A DNA stretch of 64,000 bases from Nonomuraea ceibae (GTDB taxonomy: Bacteria; Actinomycetota; Actinomycetes; Streptosporangiales; Streptosporangiaceae), in assembly GCF_019396325.1 (NCBI RefSeq), contig NZ_JAHKRO010000026.1:1-64000 (forward strand). The letters run 5' to 3'. The notes below the pieces were generated by a model, which was given only the letters and a program-made list of their open reading frames with translations, was not told where the DNA came from and did no database searches. Each line of letters starts with the position of its first letter. Positions within the stretch are counted from its first letter, which is position 1. This document shows, in pieces, positions 61,366 to 64,000 of this stretch. The translations under genes and the position numbers were made by a program.

Positions 61366-61471
61366 GTGCACTCATTCCAGGTCAAACGAAAAGGACCGCT
61401 CAATATCAACACGAAAGCGGTCAAACAACAAGGGATGACCTGGTAAGGGAAATTTCCTAGGGGTTTAAGGA

Positions 61472-62650
61472 TCAATCACCCAGGATGGCGTCGACGAACA
61501 CCTCTGGGTCGAAGGGGGCCAAATCATCCGGACCCTCGCCCAACCCGACCAGCTTGACCGGGACACCCAGCTCCCGCTGGACCGAGATGACGATGCCGCC
61601 CTTGGCCGTGCCGTCGAGCTTCGTCAGCGCGATGCCCGTGATGTTGACCACCTCGGCGAACACCTGCGCCTGCCGCATCCCGTTCTGGCCCGTGGTGGCG
61701 TCGAGGACGAGCAGCACCTCGTCGACCGTGGCCTTCTTCTCGATGACGCGCTTGACCTTGCCCAGCTCGTCCATCAGGCCGGTCTTGGTGTGCAGGCGGC
61801 CCGCCGTGTCGACGATGACCACGTCGGCCTGCTCCTCGATCCCCCGGGCGGTCGCGTCGAAGGCCACCGAGGCCGGGTCGCCGCCCTCGGGACCGCGCAC
61901 CACGTCGGCGCCGACCCGGTCGCCCCACGTCTGGAGCTGGTCGGCGGCGGCGGCGCGGAACGTGTCGGCCGCGCCCAGCACGACCTTCTTGCCGTCGCCG
62001 ACGAGCGAGCGGGCGAGCTTGCCGGTGGTGGTGGTCTTGCCGGTGCCGTTGACGCCCACGACCAGCACCACGGCCGGCCGCTCGCCGTGCTTGGCGGTGT
62101 GGAGGGTGCGGTCGAGGTCGGGGTTGACCTGGATGAGAAGCTGCTCACGCAGCAGCGCCCGCACCTCCTGCGGCGACCGGCTGCCGAGCACCTTGACCTT
62201 GGTGCGCAGCTCCTCGACCATGACCTGGGTCGGCGCGACGCCGACGTCGGCCGTGATCAGACGCTCCTCGATCTCGTCCCAGACCTCGTCGTCGAGCCGG
62301 TCACGCGACAGCAGCTCCAGCAGGCCGCGGCCGAGCGCGCTCTGCGACCTGGCCAGCCGCGAGCGCAGCCGCACCATGCGTCCCTCGGACGGCGGCGGCA
62401 CCTCCACGGGCGGCGCCACGACGGCGGGCTCGGCGGGCTTGGCCGGAGGCGGCAGCGTGGTGGTGGCGCCTTCGGCCTCGTCGGCCGAGGCGGGGCGCTT
62501 CTCCGTCTCCTCCGGGAGCGGCGGCGCCTCCGGAGGCTTGACGGGCGGCGGGGCCGCCTTGCCGCCCGGCCGGAAGAGCAGGAAGAGGCCGCCTGCCGCC
62601 ACGAGGGCGACAAGCACCACGATCACTATGACGCCGAGGTAACCATCCAC
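61472..62650 (-). CDS. ftsY: Signal recognition particle receptor FtsY
   Basis: 392 residues from GTG 62650. An N-terminal membrane helix (about 5-27) and a Pro/Ala/Glu-rich linker (to about 90) precede the NG domain. The N domain is LRSRLARSQSALGRGLLELL; GTPase motifs are GVNGTGKTTTTGKLA, DTAGRLHTK and TKLDGTAKGG. It docks SRP-ribosome complexes at the membrane for co-translational insertion. The N-terminal anchor is typical of actinobacterial FtsY. It lies downstream of smc, the usual order. Confidence 0.97.
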   Translation of the reverse strand: MDGYLGVIVIVVLVALVAAGGLFLLFRPGGKAAPPPVKPPEAPPLPEETEKRPASADEAEGATTTLPPPAKPAEPAVVAPPVEVPPPSEGRMVRLRSRLARSQSALGRGLLELLSRDRLDDEVWDEIEERLITADVGVAPTQVMVEELRTKVKVLGSRSPQEVRALLREQLLIQVNPDLDRTLHTAKHGERPAVVLVVGVNGTGKTTTTGKLARSLVGDGKKVVLGAADTFRAAAADQLQTWGDRVGADVVRGPEGGDPASVAFDATARGIEEQADVVIVDTAGRLHTKTGLMDELGKVKRVIEKKATVDEVLLVLDATTGQNGMRQAQVFAEVVNITGIALTKLDGTAKGGIVISVQRELGVPVKLVGLGEGPDDLAPFDPEVFVDAILGD

Positions 62651-62703
62651 AAGATGTCAGTTTTCCAGATCGTCCGGCATGCTCATGCCCAAGGCCACGC
62701 CAA

Positions 62704-64000
62704 TCACGCCGTTTCGCGCTCGCGAAGCCGCTGGCTGACGACCTGGGTGACGCCGTCGCCGCGCATCGACACGCCGTAGAGGGCGTCGGCGATCTCCATC
62801 GTACGCTTGTTGTGCGTGATGACGATCAGCTGCGAGCTCTGCCGCAGTTCCTCGAACAGCGTCAGCAGCCGCTGGGTGTTGGTGTCGTCGAGCGCGGCCT
62901 CGACCTCGTCCATGACGTAGAACGGCGACGGCCTGGCCTTGAAGATGGAGATCAGGAACGCGACCGCCGTCAGCGACCGCTCGCCGCCCGACAGCAGCGA
63001 CAGCCGCTTGACCTTCTTGCCCGGCGGCCGCGCCTCCACCTCGATGCCGGTGGTCAGCATGTCGTCGGGGTCGGTCAGCACGAGCCGTCCGTCGCCGCCC
63101 GGGAACACCCGGCCGAAGATCTGCTCGAACTCGCGTGCCACGTCCTCGTACGCCGACGAGAACATCAGCTGCACCCGGTCGTCGACCTCCTTGACCACGG
63201 TCAGCAGGTCGCGCCGGGTCTTCTTCAGGTCCTCCAGCTGCGAGGTCAGGAACGCGTGGCGCTCCTCCAGCGCCGCGAACTCCTCCAGGGCCAGCGGGTT
63301 GACCTTGCCGAGCTGGTTCATCTGGCGCTCGGCGGCGCGGGCCCGCTTCTCCTGCTCCTCGCGCACGTACGGAACGGGCGGGTCGCCCGGCACCGGGGCG
63401 TCGGGGCCGTACTCGGTGAGCAGCGTGTCGGCCTCGACGCCGAACTCGTCCATGGCCCGCTGCTCCAGCTGCTCCAGCCGGAGGCGCTGCTCGGTGCGGG
63501 CCACCTCGCTGCCGTGGACCCGGTTGACCAGCTTGTCGAGCTCCTGGCTGAGCTCGCGCACGTGCAGGCGTACCTGCTTGAGCTCGGCGTCGACGGCGAC
63601 GCGGGCGAGGTCGGCCTCGTCGCGCTCGCGGGCGGCGAGCTGGATGGAGGCCGCGAGGCTCGTCAGGACGCGCTTGGCGCCCTCGGCGACCGCCTGGGCC
63701 AGGACGGCCTGCTCACGGCGGCGGGCGCGCTGTGCGGCGGCCTGGGCGCGTTCCTGGCGCTCGCGGGCGGCGGCGCGGATGAGGCCGTCGGCGCGGCCCT
63801 CGACGCCCTTGACCCGCTCCTCGGCGGTGCGGACCTGGAGGCGGGTCTCGACCTCGCGCTGCCGGGCGCTCTCGCAGACGGCGGCGAGCTCGTCGCGGGC
63901 CTCGGTGGTGGGCTCGGTCTCCAGCTCCTGGGAGTATTCGGCCTCGGCCAGCCGGACCTCCAGCTCGGCCAGCTCCTCCAGGCCGTCGGCGCGGGCCTCG
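62704..64000 (-). CDS. smc: Chromosome condensation ATPase SMC, C-terminal part (5' end outside the window)
   Basis: About 431 codons are visible and the reading frame is open to the right edge. The coiled-coil arm occupies the first about 240 visible residues (many EA, RA and QA heptads). The C-terminal head has the joint NQLGKVNPLALEEFAALEER, the ABC signature LLSGGERSLTAVAFL and Walker B YVMDEVEAALDD, then the end VITHNKRTMEIAD. SMC with ScpAB loops and compacts the chromosome. The N-terminal Walker A half is out of view. Confidence 0.95.
   Translation of the reverse strand, partial: EARADGLEELAELEVRLAEAEYSQELETEPTTEARDELAAVCESARQREVETRLQVRTAEERVKGVEGRADGLIRAAARERQERAQAAAQRARRREQAVLAQAVAEGAKRVLTSLAASIQLAARERDEADLARVAVDAELKQVRLHVRELSQELDKLVNRVHGSEVARTEQRLRLEQLEQRAMDEFGVEADTLLTEYGPDAPVPGDPPVPYVREEQEKRARAAERQMNQLGKVNPLALEEFAALEERHAFLTSQLEDLKKTRRDLLTVVKEVDDRVQLMFSSAYEDVAREFEQIFGRVFPGGDGRLVLTDPDDMLTTGIEVEARPPGKKVKRLSLLSGGERSLTAVAFLISIFKARPSPFYVMDEVEAALDDTNTQRLLTLFEELRQSSQLIVITHNKRTMEIADALYGVSMRGDGVTQVVSQRLRERETA

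Noticed and set aside
59559..62650. RiPP cluster with radical-SAM or lanthionine enzyme around the 24-residue peptide
   Set aside because: No CxxxCxxC radical-SAM, LanM/LanB or YcaO-like gene occurs nearby; only a TPR protein and ftsY adjoin.

Overview
The window is high-GC, double-strand-packed actinobacterial chromosome. The evidence is very GC-rich third codon positions, frequent GTG and TTG starts, several IdeR/DmdR-type iron boxes, LacI-, SorC-, TetR- and LAL-type regulators, and an smc-ftsY pair at the right end. A Streptosporangiales (Nonomuraea-like) soil actinomycete is my best guess, but that is inference. I see no prophage, insertion sequence, CRISPR array or origin.

Layout, left to right. 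1-1831: an overlapping minus-strand operon of an ECF sigma factor, a membrane protein and the N-terminus of a secreted subtilase, next to tRNA-Lys(CTT) with its terminator. 2080-5291: nucleoside hydrolase (with two unusual stem-loops upstream), an OsmC protein, a minimal flavin-reductase-like protein and ApbE. 5362-6658: a holin-like membrane protein facing a second ECF sigma operon. 6718-9163: a LacI regulator divergent from an amidohydrolase and a cysteine-dioxygenase-like cupin. 9147-14615: FhuF with an iron box, two MFS transporters, a second LacI regulator and an ArsR-type regulator. 14696-23484: a SorC regulator followed by a seven-gene sugar operon (XylFGH-like transporter, two FGGY kinases, histidine phosphatase, 2-hydroxyacid dehydrogenase). 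23447-26518: a CUT1 sugar transporter whose promoter carries the same operator as the LacI gene at 11060.

26676-39802 is mixed: an ABC exporter, a CAP-domain protein, an altered penicillin-binding protein, a MerR/aldo-keto reductase pair, a TetR/GH1 beta-glucosidase pair, a coiled-coil secreted protein, an M14 metallopeptidase and an aldehyde dehydrogenase. 39956-44470 holds an alpha/beta hydrolase and a large ATPase-LuxR regulator flanked by two N-terminal-only acyl-CoA-ligase-like proteins. typA, a large membrane protein, a DUF2461 protein, a polysaccharide deacetylase, an XRE-cupin/DMT pair and an anti-sigma-like sensor follow.

53718-64000: a SigR-like sigma factor without an adjacent anti-sigma gene, a Cds1-like PLP enzyme, a divergent iron-siderophore ABC locus under iron boxes, a TPR protein preceded by a 24-residue peptide gene and a strong hairpin, then ftsY and the C-terminal part of smc. 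Two iron-box loci (fhuF and the siderophore importer) probably work together: import of the ferric siderophore, then reductive release of iron. The most novel-looking signals are the small-peptide/TPR pair near 61.3 kb, the twin stem-loops near 3.05 kb and the shared LacI operator linking 11 kb to 26.5 kb.
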